From contig JAQFVV010012671.1 of assembly GCA_028023455.1 (NCBI GenBank), forward strand, positions 934,001-998,000: a stretch of 64,000 nucleotides of DNA. Direction: 5' to 3'. The DNA is from Epiperipatus broadwayi. Lineage: Eukaryota > Onychophora > Udeonychophora > Euonychophora > Peripatidae. Below, piece after piece: positions 48,900 through 60,224 of the stretch. Under the pieces are notes generated by a model, which saw nothing but the letters and a program-made list of their open reading frames with translations, did no database searches and was not told the origin of the DNA. Every line of letters starts with the position of its first letter. Position 1 is the stretch's first letter. The position numbers and the translations under genes are program-made.

Positions 48900-50300
48900 G
48901 CAAACTCTCTGTATAGTAGTGGGGACTAAATTTAGTGAAGAAAAATCAAAAGTGATGATGATTACAATACTGGGTAAAGAGAAGACAATTTTTATTGAGG
49001 AATATAAAGTTAAGTGTGGTGAATCAGTATAACTATTTGGGAATCGTCTTAAGTAATCAGAGAAATTGCTTGGATGAATGGGAGAAAAAAAAAGATCAAT
49101 CAAGCAAAAAAAAAAGAATGGGACTTATAAAGAAATTAACAGTATTTTCATATAATAAATATGATGTGGCTAAAATTGCATGGAAGGGAGTGGCAGTAGC
49201 AGGATTAACATATGGTCATAATGCTTTATGTGTAAGTAAAAAGGTGTTAGACTATTTACAAAAAATACAAAGAGAAGTAGGAAGACATGCATTAGATGCA
49301 GCTGTGTAGATAGCAAGGGTGGCAATTCAAGGAGAAATGGAATGGTCAAATTTTATATGATGCAAAAACCAAAATGAAAATGTTCAGTAAATTGTAGTTT
49401 ATGGATAATAAGAAATTAGCCAAAATAATATTTAATTGGGTTATCAGTAAAGGGCAGGCAACAAGATGATTGCAGAAGATTTGGATAAAAAATTTATGTC
49501 AGTATAATTACACAAAAGGTGGGATGATTGTGTTAGAATTGTTGAGTGTACAGTGGCAAGGAATAATAGATGCATTAATAAAGAATAGAAAGATGGAGAA
49601 CTAGTACAGAGAATAAAAAGAGTTTATATATATATATATAAGTAAACAGAATATTGGATGCAAGTTAATTCATGATAATAGCAAGGAAAGTAGTTTACTG
49701 TTTAAGGCTTGAACAGGATCCTTGGCAACAAGGGAATATGCACATAAATGGAAAAATATGGATGAGGTAGTCTGCAAGTTATGTAAGGAAGGCATAGAAA
49801 ATATTAGGCATTTGTTAATTGAATGTAAATGCCTGAAAGCAGAAAGGGTACAGATAATGAAGTTGTGGGAGAATAAATATAAACAAAGTGATTATACAGA
49901 AAATGGGTTTTTAGTTTTTATGCTAGGTTTGGGCAAAAATAAAGGGGATTTAGATATAAAGACCATAGAGTTGACAAAGCTAATGTTGTGGAAATGGGAT
50001 GGAGCAGGATAGTGAAAAATATGGGAAAAATTTAGGGTGGGAAATGGAAGTTAAGGTGGCTAACAGGTTTCTCTAGCATTGTGGCTGAGAGATTTTTGTG
50101 GAAATGGGATGGAGCAGGATAGTGAAAAATATGGGAAAAACTTGGGTGGGAAATGGAAGTTAAGGTGGCTAACAGGTTTCTCTAGCATTGTGGCTGAGAG
50201 ATTCCTGACTTCAGTAAAAGAAAAGCCACAGTACATCACATCACATTACTGTTAAAAGTTTGTGTAAGAAAATGGTAATCATGTGATTTTGGGATTTATA
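48900..50300 (+). pseudogene. LINE reverse transcriptase C-terminal half with 3' tail
   Basis: A decayed non-LTR pol. KFSEEKSKVMMI near 48930 and NQYNYLGIVLSN near 49020 are the thumb-side motifs after the catalytic box. LTYGHNALCVSKKVL and LQKIQREVGRHAL (up to 49309) follow. A broken stretch with QGEMEW near 49335 comes next. A C-terminal finger CKLCKEGIENIRHLLIEC (about 49776-49829, C-x2-C-x8-H-x4-C) lies in the 96-codon frame 49722-50012. This is where LINEs carry a nucleic-acid-binding knuckle. The 3' end near 50247-50296 reads ACTGTTAAAAG and then GGTAATCATGTGATTTTGGG, resembling the tails of families A and B. The catalytic palm is missing, so the copy is 5'-truncated. Confidence 0.8.
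49985..50203 (+). repeat. 110-bp tandem duplication inside the LINE 3' region
   Basis: The unit starting TTGTGGAAATGGGATGGAGC is present twice (49985-50094, about 50095-50203) with a few differences. It spans the end of the last open frame. It could be an element feature, as some LINEs have tandem 3' repeats, or a private duplication. Confidence 0.88.
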
Positions 50301-50979
50301 TTTAATGTTCTTAATATTTTTGCAAAATGCATGTAGTTTATTATATTTCAGGAGTTTTTATGCTTTATTGTAAACTATATTATTGTTATTATCATTAATT
50401 ATCTGCAAAAACACAGAATCCATATATAAATTATATTACTTTCTCTGAATTTTTTCACCTTTTCTTCTATTTCTCAAAAATGTATTTCCAATGGATTTAG
50501 GTTAATTAATTAGCTACTTTTTTCTCACACATCTTTTTTTTTTTTTGTATCCTTTGCATTCTTTTTTGCCACGTCTTTTGCCACAAATATATGTCTAATC
50601 TAGATCCTCTTCATAACTTTTTTAAAAATTAATTTTATTTATTTATTTTTTCCCAACATTTAGTAATTTTATTATTAAAACTTAACTTTCTATTCTCTTC
50701 CAAATTCATCTTTTTAGAACCTCCAACTTTTCTTCTCACTCTTTTAATCATTCATATTTTTATTCCCTATGAAAATTTTTCATATTTTTATTCAAACAAA
50801 AAACATCTACTAATTATATATTTTATTAAAAAGACAACTCATCTTTATTAAAAACTATTTAATTATTGCAATTTTTATTCTAATTTTTTTTTAATCACTA
50901 CTTCCAACATTACTTAGCCTACTTACAAATGTTTAAAAGCACAAATTTACTCTGTAAATTTTTGGCATAATGCTATCTT
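50301..50979. other. AT-rich non-coding DNA between two LINE fragments
   Basis: The minus strand gives a Lys-rich broken reading that may continue the LINE remnant at 50980-51320, but no motif can be recognised. T runs dominate the plus strand. Confidence 0.4.
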
Positions 50980-51320
50980 TTATTTTTTTCATCTCTCTAT
51001 CTGTTCTTTGCATTTTAGTTAATTACATTTACCTTCACCCCAATTTTTTTTAAGCTTTCCCAATCCTACTTTTAACATCTTATTAAGCTTATTTTTACTT
51101 TCTACAAAAACTACTACATCATTAACAAATTTGGTAAAATGACCATCCTGCTCTGAATGGTAATTTCATTCTTATCCAAAAAAAGTCATTTAACTACCAT
51201 ATAAACATATATTAAATAATGTTTACAAAAGTGGAATTCAAAAATGGATGACTAGAAAAAAATCTCTGTTTAATCATATATAAACAACTTGCAATATTTG
51301 TAATTAGATATTTGAAAGCT
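50980..51320 (-). pseudogene. LINE reverse transcriptase fragment, minus strand
   Basis: On the minus strand, FVNDVVVFVESKNKLNKML (about 51065-51135) matches the YADD box region of non-LTR reverse transcriptases, which usually reads YADDIVVFAES. Upstream, SHPFLNSTFVNII (near 51235) resembles the conserved SPxLFNIFI block, with a frame change in between. The spacing of the two is right. The rest of the protein is not recognisable. It points the opposite way to the LINE at 48900-50300, so it is a separate insertion. Confidence 0.5.
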
Positions 51321-54300
51321 TAGTCATGTGACAATATTTGCATCATCTACAGAATCCTTTTTTTTTTTTTTGAAAAATAATTACAGTACTTTTAAATAGG
51401 TTACCACAGACCAAAAATCTCTCCAAAAGTATTTCACAGAGAAACAGCAAAAAAAAAAAGCATATTCAGGTGGCCTGTCAATCACTATCTGGTGAGTTGT
51501 GATTAGTTTTTCATTTTTGTTTGACTCTCTAGTGAAAAATAGCTCCATATCCATTTACTAACCAATATTGGATAGTTAAATGGATTAGCTATGAGATAAC
51601 TATCTGAAAAAAACGTAAGCCTGTTGAAAAAGATTTCAAATTTAATTGGCCAGAACTTGAATCCAGATCATAATCATTTTTAAGATTAATTATTTAATCA
51701 ACTTGATCATCTCTGTTCAAATCTTAACAAGTTAGTAAGATAGATATATCAGTAAAAGTAGACATTGGAATTCTTGCATCAATATTTCTTCACTCTTTCC
51801 ATTCTAGCACTTGCTATTGTAAACATGAGTTCTCAATAGCTACTGGATGATGATACAATAAGCAAAAAACAAGTCTAGGGGTGTAGATTAAATTGCATGA
51901 CAATTTAATAGCAATTGATATCTGAAGTTTACAATAGATGATATGAGAATAGAGAAATGGGGAAATGCCCTTATTAATATAGGAAACTTTGCATGTCAAA
52001 TAATGCTGTGTTTGTACTTTTTTTTTCCTATTCAAACTATCATCATTATCAATAAATCATGATTCCAAATGGTAACTTAATAAGATAATGATATCATTTT
52101 TAAAATTTTTTGATTATGGTTGTAGTAATAATAATTAAAATAAAAAATTATAAACATAAATTTCTTAATTACTTACATAAAAATCATGAAAATTATTGGA
52201 TGTATAAAACATATTAAACATATAATATAAACACTCAGTAACTTAAAATAAAAAATTAAAGCTGTATAGAAATATAAGTACAGTACTATTTCTAAAACCA
52301 TCTAAGTTTAAAAAGTGCACCAAATTAATTATATATACCAAACAATTTAATATATAAAATAATTAGTAATATTTATGTTAAATACAGATTATATATATAC
52401 ATATGTTATTGTAATATAATTCATTATGTACAAAAAATCAAATTTTTGCAAGCAAATAAATAAAACTGAAAGTTATATAATAACAAATTAAAAATAACAT
52501 TTACAGACATTATATAAGCAATTAATAATTTTTATTATCAAAATTTTAATTCGTTTTTTTTTTTTTGAAAAGCGAATCAGTTTTCATTAAAATAATGAAT
52601 TTTTAAAATTAGGTTTTCTCTGTTTGAAATTATATGCCAGCTACTCTAAGAAAATTCATCATCAGCCTTCATGAAGTATTAATTCAAAAATATTATAGTA
52701 TCCCAAAAGAAATCTAGAGTCAACAAAAAGATCCCTCATTTACCAATTTTACCAAACTTCAGATTTTCTAAGAATGTGTATATCAAGGATGAACTAAATG
52801 AAATCCTATACCTAAGCATCAGTCTGATGAACTTTCCACATGCAAAAGTAAATGACAAATATAAATAGCAAAATAAGAAAAATACAAATCAATTGACATA
52901 TATCTTATAAACCATCTCAAAATCAAAGAACTCATTAACAAATGCATATCCTAGAAAGATTTTTATTTTGAGAATAATAATTTGTCATTTTATATTTATT
53001 TTCATTGTTGTTTAATTTTTTTTTTTGCTATTTAATGAATTATAAGAAACCATTTTGCATATTATAACAGATAAGTTTGATTTATTGTTTTCAAATTAAT
53101 AACAATTTAAAAAAAAGCTTTATTAAGTTTGCAAGAAAACTATTTTGTAAGGTCATTAATTAATTAATTAATTCAAAACTATATAAAACAGAAATTAGTT
53201 TTAATTTATCATTTATGCCATTATGATCAATGGACTAGTATTCCTACAGGCTCCCAACCCTACCTTTTCCCATACCTCCAGTGTATCTCTGGCTATATTT
53301 CTATATTTAAACTCACTTGATCATGATACTCCATATTCATAACTGCATTCTTAGCATGATATAATATCTCATAAATATTTATTTCTATATGATATATTTA
53401 TTAGTAAGCAGTAACTATTTCATCATCATAAACATACAATAGTATCATCTCATAGATACCATCACCATTGTAAAGTTGTCACATATCTTATCCTCCCTTA
53501 GTTATATGGCTATAGTTGGAAATCATCAATGTCATACATATATTTTCATCGTTTACTTTCTCCCTTAATTCTATCAGAAATCATCATTATTGTTATCACA
53601 TATATCTTATCCTCCTATCCCTCCTGGATGTATGTGATAAGGATAGCAAATATAAAGATACTTCTGAGATTGAAAAGTTACTAAAAAATTTATTAAAATT
53701 CGTAAATATAAATAGGCAAGTTTAGGATTCTTCACTTATTTTATCTATATATCAATTTTATACCTCCTGGTTATTATATGCAGATATATTTATTATTATT
53801 TGATCTACATTCAATTATACACCTTCTGGCTATTATATAAAGATATACTTATTATTGGATTGCTATGTAATAAACATATAATGAACTTTCCAATACCGAT
53901 TCTGTTTTCAAAAGAATTAATTATTTTTGAATTGTAGCTATTGATATTTCATTTATTATATTTCAATTTTCAGAATTAAAAATGCTCTATCAAAAATATA
54001 TCAATCTATTTGTTACTACATTTCTGACAATGATAAAATTAAAATAAAAAAAAGAACTACAGTACAGACATTTGATGTTAGAGCAATAATTCTGAAATGA
54101 AATAAAAATATTAAAAGATTAATATATTCAAAGCCAAGCAGTCAGGTGGCAATTGAATAATTATAAATAATGAAAACAATAAATGTTTATATAAAACTTC
54201 AAGAGTTTATTTATTCTGAAATAATAATAATTGATATTAGTAAGATTAGTGTTTCAACTTGCTAATTTGCTAATTGAATATAAAATCTCTTACATCTCCA

Positions 54301-54984
54301 TAAATTTCATTATCTATCTCCTTAGAGATTAACATACACGAAGTCTCTTTAATTCTATAACTTCATTTTTTGTAAGCATCTTAATATTGCCACACTAATT
54401 TAGAGACAGTCCAAATATATTTTTGACTACACTTATTTATTAATTTCCAGAACAACTTCTCATTACTAGTTTAACATTCCACTAATTTACTTTATTCCTG
54501 CATTGCTTTGCACTTTGTGCTTGACAACTCTGCACATCTGCCACACTGACCACCATTAGACTTCTACTCTTTCACAAAGCTTAATTCTTTTATAGACACT
54601 TTTATTATATTGGCTAATTTGCATAAAGTAGCTTTCATTAACATGCAAATTAGTCTATTGCTATTTTCAGTAAGTTTTATTTCTTTCTGCATAATTAATT
54701 AATTCTTTCTTTACTGGAGTAATTTTAACATATTAATATTTTCAGCTTGCACATATCTGTATGTGTATGTACAGAGCAAAGATATTTTTCTTAAAATTAT
54801 TAACATAACTGATAGCTTAAAAAAACATTAAAAATTTACAAATATTATCTAGGACAAAAATATATATAATAAACTAATTTAAAATATATAATGCATCTTT
54901 CTTTTATAACTGTAATTTATTAATATCTACATCTACATGCTGTAATATAAAAATATTAGTATTCAAAACTTAAAACAGTAGCAA
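51321..54984. other. AT-rich non-coding DNA
   Basis: No supported gene. Frames of 73 codons (minus strand, 51814-52035) and 69 codons (plus strand, 53516-53725) have no family motif. Several ATTA repeats lie near 53157-53175. Confidence 0.5.
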
Positions 54985-55310
54985 TCTTTCAATGCAGTAG
55001 AGCCATCCAGTGCAGCCCTTAGAAATTAATGGATGCAAGATTTGGGTATAAAATCCCTATTTAGTGCCTATTCATCCAATATCCCAGACTAGTTTCTAAC
55101 TTTTTGATTTCATCACTAAGGAGCCTTGGATATGAGAGCACTGCATCTAGATTTTAGGGTTTAAAGTTGCCGTCCAGCAAACCATATAACTATAAAGCTA
55201 TGAGCCTAAGATGAAAACATGTTTTCAATCAAAGGTCATTTACTTGTATAGTCACATAGATCTAAACTCAGTTCAGTCTTTATAAATTTTATATATTTGG
55301 TTTCTATGCT
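54985..55310 (-). repeat. Family A repeat, diverged single-unit copy
   Basis: The plus strand keeps the left-arm order of family A: AATGCAGTAGAGCCATCC, CCTATTTAGTGCCTATTCATCC, CAGACTAGTTTCTAAC, AAGGAGCCTTGGATATGAGA and CATCTAGATTTTAGG. It also keeps the far end with ACTCAGTTCAGT. It is a whole unit without a hairpin, on the minus strand. Confidence 0.7.
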
Positions 55311-55324
55311 CAGAATTAATATAA

Positions 55325-55470
55325 AATCTCTAAATCATTATATGATCATTATTTCCTATGGTTATAAAGCTGTTAAAAATATAGAAAACTCTCCATACAA
55401 TATTGCCATCAAATTCTTAATAATTAATGGTGCAAGATTTGTGCTTAAAATCTATTGACTTTAGTTTGTC
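55325..55470 (-). repeat. Family A repeat, short copy
   Basis: A further tail-first fragment: TATGATCATTATTTCC, AAGCTGTTAAAAATA, GAAAACTCTCCATACAATA and TTAATGGTGCAAG. It lies directly beside the previous copy in the same orientation, so the pair may be part of a decayed array like that at 41.7 kb. Confidence 0.55.
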
Positions 55471-55654
55471 AGAAAGTCTTATAACTTCTTTTCTTATTCT
55501 CAATCGTTTGTTTTTCAATTTACAACACAATTAAGTAATTTTTAATTACATCTGCACTGAATTAAAACATGCTTTTTAAATCTATATTTAGGTTTTTAAT
55601 TTCTTTCTTAATTAATAAAAATCATGTTTTAAAATAAATCAAAAAAATATATAT

Positions 55655-55761
55655 ATTTTTTTCATATGTCATAGCATCGGCCGGGATGTGAACCCACAAT
55701 CGTCTGCAATCAACTACTTGCTTGCAAGGCGGTTGCGATGACCTCTCGGCTAACAACGCTG
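55655..55761 (-). repeat. tRNA-derived SINE-2, copy 3
   Basis: On the minus strand it starts GCGTTGTTAGCCGAGAGG (A box), carries GGGTTCACATCCCGG (B box) and ends GCTATGACATATG plus A run. It is the same family as 27658 and 37014. The target duplication is not clear in the AT flank. Confidence 0.85.
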
Positions 55762-55849
55762 TATAATAATACATTTTTTTAGAAAATATAATTTCTTAGC
55801 ATATTTTTGTTAATGAAGTAGTAAAAGTAAAAAATAATTTCACCATTAT

Positions 55850-55963
55850 CAAAATATATATATTTTTCATATGTCAAATGCATTGACTGGGAAGTGAACT
55901 GGGCCAGCTGCTTGGAAGGCAGCTATGCTAACCATTAGGCCACCAAGGCTTGACAAAATATAT
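55850..55963 (-). repeat. tRNA-Gly-derived SINE (SINE-1), copy 3
   Basis: On the minus strand, GGTTAGCATAGCTGCCTTCC and the mirrored anticodon stem give a clear tRNA-Gly(UCC) body at 55861-55953. It is followed by TTTGACATATG and A. CAAAATATAT at both sides (55850 and 55954) is a likely 10-base target duplication. The 61-codon frame starting at 55925 runs through it and is not a gene. Confidence 0.8.
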
Positions 55964-58900
55964 TTTTGCAAAGATATTATTACTCTTTTACTAAAACACA
56001 TTTTACTTTTATTACTAATATTTAAATTAAAAAATAATCTTATTATTCAATATTGCTATTTCAAAGTAAATAATAAAATTGTTCTCTTTCTTTCATATAC
56101 AATAGTATAACTTTCTTAATTTATTATATTTAATTTATCCATTGAAAATACACAATGATGCGCTTATTTCTAATATTTTGAACATGATTACACAACTACT
56201 TTGGTACCTTTCATACATGATCACGACATTATAAATACTGTTTATGGGTATTTGGCTGAATTGAAAGTTAATCTTGCTTTACTATTTTTATATAAGTGAA
56301 TGTGTATATTTATGGTAGATAGTTTTCCATTATTTATTACAAATAGTTTAGTTCATTTACAATAATTATGTATACATATATTCTATTAAAATATATTCTA
56401 ATTTTAACAATCCTGCATAAAAATGAAATTATAAAATATATGGTGCTGAAAATATATAATAATATTCATGAAACAATAATCTTCAAATATATAATCTTTT
56501 AAGATTTCTTTACAAGTCAGACATATTAGAATCATTTTAATAAACTTTAAAATAACAATATCTTTTATCAAGGTAATCTATTAATCAAATAAAAAATAAT
56601 TCTACTTTCAATGGTCATCTCAAATGAATTTATATGAGCAAGAACTCAATCACTGATATTTCATAGCAGTTAAATATTATAATAATGGTAATTTCAGCAA
56701 AACCTAGATCTAACCAGCTTATTATTTCACATCATAGTAAAAATATAAATTCTATTCATTTTAATACCTTGTGAGCAATTAATAGCTACTAAATACAATT
56801 AAATGTATTAGAAAAACTATAAATAAAGATTGCATGTTTCTAAAACATTCAAAAATTCAACTAGATGAAAAAAATTTACCATATAACTACGAATAAAATG
56901 CACAAACAATATATATATATATTGTGACCATGCCAATTGCCACAGTCATTACTAGTTTGAAATTTTTTTTTAATTTTTATTAATCTAATATTTTGTATAA
57001 GAAGTTAATAAAGCTACTCAAAGTATTTTAAAATTAAATAAGTATAATTTGGGATAAAAAATAGGATATAATTAATTATTTGGAAGATAAAATTAATTAA
57101 TATTTAAAAAATATGTTAAAATAGTAGTTTAATTGTAAAATTAAATATTATATACTTTTTTTTAATAAATTTTAAATAATTTTCTTTATTTAGGTTATTA
57201 TTTTAAATAATCATTATTTAAACTATTCTGCAATGGTCTAAAATAATGTCATATGTTTTTAATGCATGTGTATTTGTCCTTGGGCTTACATGTTTTAGTC
57301 AGAAATATTAATTTTTAGTTCCTTGTTAGCAAAAATTAGATACAATAAATGTTGCAAATAATATTATAAATTTTATTTTAAAAGTGTAATAATAAATTTT
57401 ATTATAATGTTTAAATCATATTTTATATTCTAAAATTATCATTAAAGTTATTAACAATGTTTCTAATGTTCAAAAAATGTGTTATTTTATAAAATATTAA
57501 ATAAAAGTAATAAATATAAAATATAATTAAATTAGATTATTCAAGAAAATAAACTGTAGACAGTGATGTAATCTATATATAAATTAGTTTCTAGGAATAA
57601 TTGTGATCAACAATGAAATAATTAGATAAAAAAGGTATAGATATAAGTGTTTAATCAGTCTAGTCAGTTTTAAGTCTAAATTTATTTTTAATTTAAGTCT
57701 GAATCTAAGTTTATATATATTTTTAATTGAATTAGTCAAGTAAAGTTTTATTTTTTTATAAAATACTTTTTTTATTTTATTAGTAAAGTTGAAAGCATAA
57801 TTTTAAATAATTAGTGTAATGTATCCCATAGTTGGTTAAAGAGTTAATTCCATGTCAGTAAATTTAATATCAAAGCTTAACGAAATGGTGATAAATTTAT
57901 GAAGACTAATACTTGTTATCTAATCACCGACTATGGCGGAGAAGCTATAAAAATTGCAACCATATAGCCAAGGAAAACCATAGGAGTGGTAAGAACTTTC
58001 TATTTAGTTTTATCTGTATGAGTGAAGTGAGAGGATATTTATATTTATCAATGATAAATCCTCATAAATATAAACTTTCATAGAACTTATGTGTCCCTAT
58101 TATTTTGAGAATTATCAAAAGCTATCTGAAAAGTTATTCTTTCTTTAAAAGGAAGAAAAGAAGCAATGAAAAGTGATGTTATGCAAGTAAAATAAATTTG
58201 TGTGATGGAACTTTATAAATGTGCATATACTTTATATTATCTGGGAATACATTAGTGAAAATGTTTTGCTACTAATCTTTTGAGATGAGAAAAACAGCTT
58301 AAATGAGTATTATATTTTTTAAAAATGATGCATAGAAAATAAAAAGAAAATGTTATTGAAAGATTGATCAGTTTAAAGAGAAATGAATTTTTAATAGTAT
58401 TTAAAAATTCTTTAAGTTTTGAATATAGTATTATCTGAATGAAGAAACTATAACACCTTGCAAAAAATTAATTAATTAATGTGCATATCTAAAAGAAAAA
58501 AAGCTTGAAATTAATAAACTATTATATTACAAATTATTCATGAAGATATATGTAAAAGGAATTTAAATGAATAAAAACAAACAAAATAATTGTTAATATT
58601 ATTTTATACAATATGCAAATCCTTCCTGAAGAAATATTAATTTTATCATAGTTTTTGTCAAAGCCTGGACCAGCATGAAAAAATGTTCAAACAGAATTTT
58701 TTTTATATCTAATATAATAATTATTTTAATGGATGTTTTTTCTGAAATATCTGTTCATCTTGAATGGTTAAGGAAACATGCTTAGACAAACTTTTTAACA
58801 AATATTTTGAAGGGATTTTGTATGATTTACTTTTGTGTATTAGAGATTATGCAGCAGATACAGAAGAGAAAAAAATATTTGTGCAAAACTTTGTTCATAG

Positions 58901-60205
58901 TCAATAGCAATAGTGCAAGCTCTCTCTCTTTTTATCAATGGAGCTGGAGGAAAGAAAGAAAATTAAAAACTTTATGTAGCTTTAATATTTAATATTTATT
59001 ATTTTTTAATATTCATATTTTTAAAAATAATATATAAAGTATGTTTTTTTAAAAAATAAGTTTAGTATTTTACGATTTCAATAATTTATTTAAAAATAAA
59101 GAATAATAATAGGTATCAGAAAAATTTAATTTTTCTGAAAAATAAAATATATATAAATGCATATAACTTGTTATATGTTTGAAAAAATGTGAAGAGGAAG
59201 TTCACTATATTTAATCCTGATAATTTTGGGATTAAGATAAATTATATTTATTTTTATATTATATGTCTATTTTATTTGTTTATCATATTGCTTGATTTCT
59301 GAAACCAGATAGTAGAATATTTATATGATTAAAAATATATTGATTGTTTTATGAATGTAAAATGAAGGTAGAAACACTGTGTGTGTTATCTAAAGGTATT
59401 TAGATAATTTTATGAATGCTTAAATCTGCATTTCTTTAAATATAATTATGAGTTACCAAGATATCATTCTAGACATTATCTGTTTAGATACAATAAATGA
59501 AAAGGCTGATCTCTGAATTATTTAGTATTATAATATAATTGAATAAATGTGTAATAGGGATAAATTTTATAAAATCATTTGTGTATATAATGTTTTTGAA
59601 CTTGATTTTAATATTATTTATTTGAAATGTAGTTTGGAGATTATTTTATGTAGTTAGAATTTCTTTACGATGTCAAGAAAAATATTTAGAATATGGAAGA
59701 TGAAGGATAGTGGTCTGGAAAATTAGTTGTGAAACAAAATCCTGAGTGATAAGAATACTGAGGAGAAATATTATATTTAAATTATTTTGTCATGAATTAA
59801 TGAATTAAATACAGGTAACAAAGTTCTGTATATTTAGTACATGGTCAGCTGCATTCTTTCCATAGTTCAGGTAGAAGCCATGACCAGAATTTAAGGTACA
59901 TAATAAGTATATGACCGTAAGCCCTGCAACCATATTTCATATTAGTTTTAATTATTGTTATATTCATATCCCTCACTGTAATCACTATTGATTGCCACTG
60001 ATATTACATTGTGAATGGTATAGTTTAAAAGTTGGTCAGAATAATAGCTGGACTGTAGAAGGTTGTTAGTATTTGTGAATGCAAGAGAAGAGAAAATTTT
60101 TATCACAAATGTTTTTTATGGATGAAGATAAAAGGATTTGATATTCCTAGATATATTAATAATGGAGATTATTAAACTTAAATGTTAAATGCATTTATTT
60201 TTGTT
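55964..60205. other. AT-rich non-coding DNA
   Basis: About 4 kb with no supported gene or recognised repeat. A 61-codon frame at 58807-58992 lacks any family motif. Confidence 0.5.
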
Positions 60206-60224
60206 TGAGAGAGAGAGAGAGAGA
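60206..60224. repeat. (GA)n microsatellite
   Basis: About nine GA dinucleotides in a row. Confidence 0.85.

Noticed and set aside
50247-50300. A separate family A insertion after the LINE
   Set aside because: Only about 35 bases resemble the A tail, the match is imperfect, and no target duplication is visible. A shared LINE tail explains it better.
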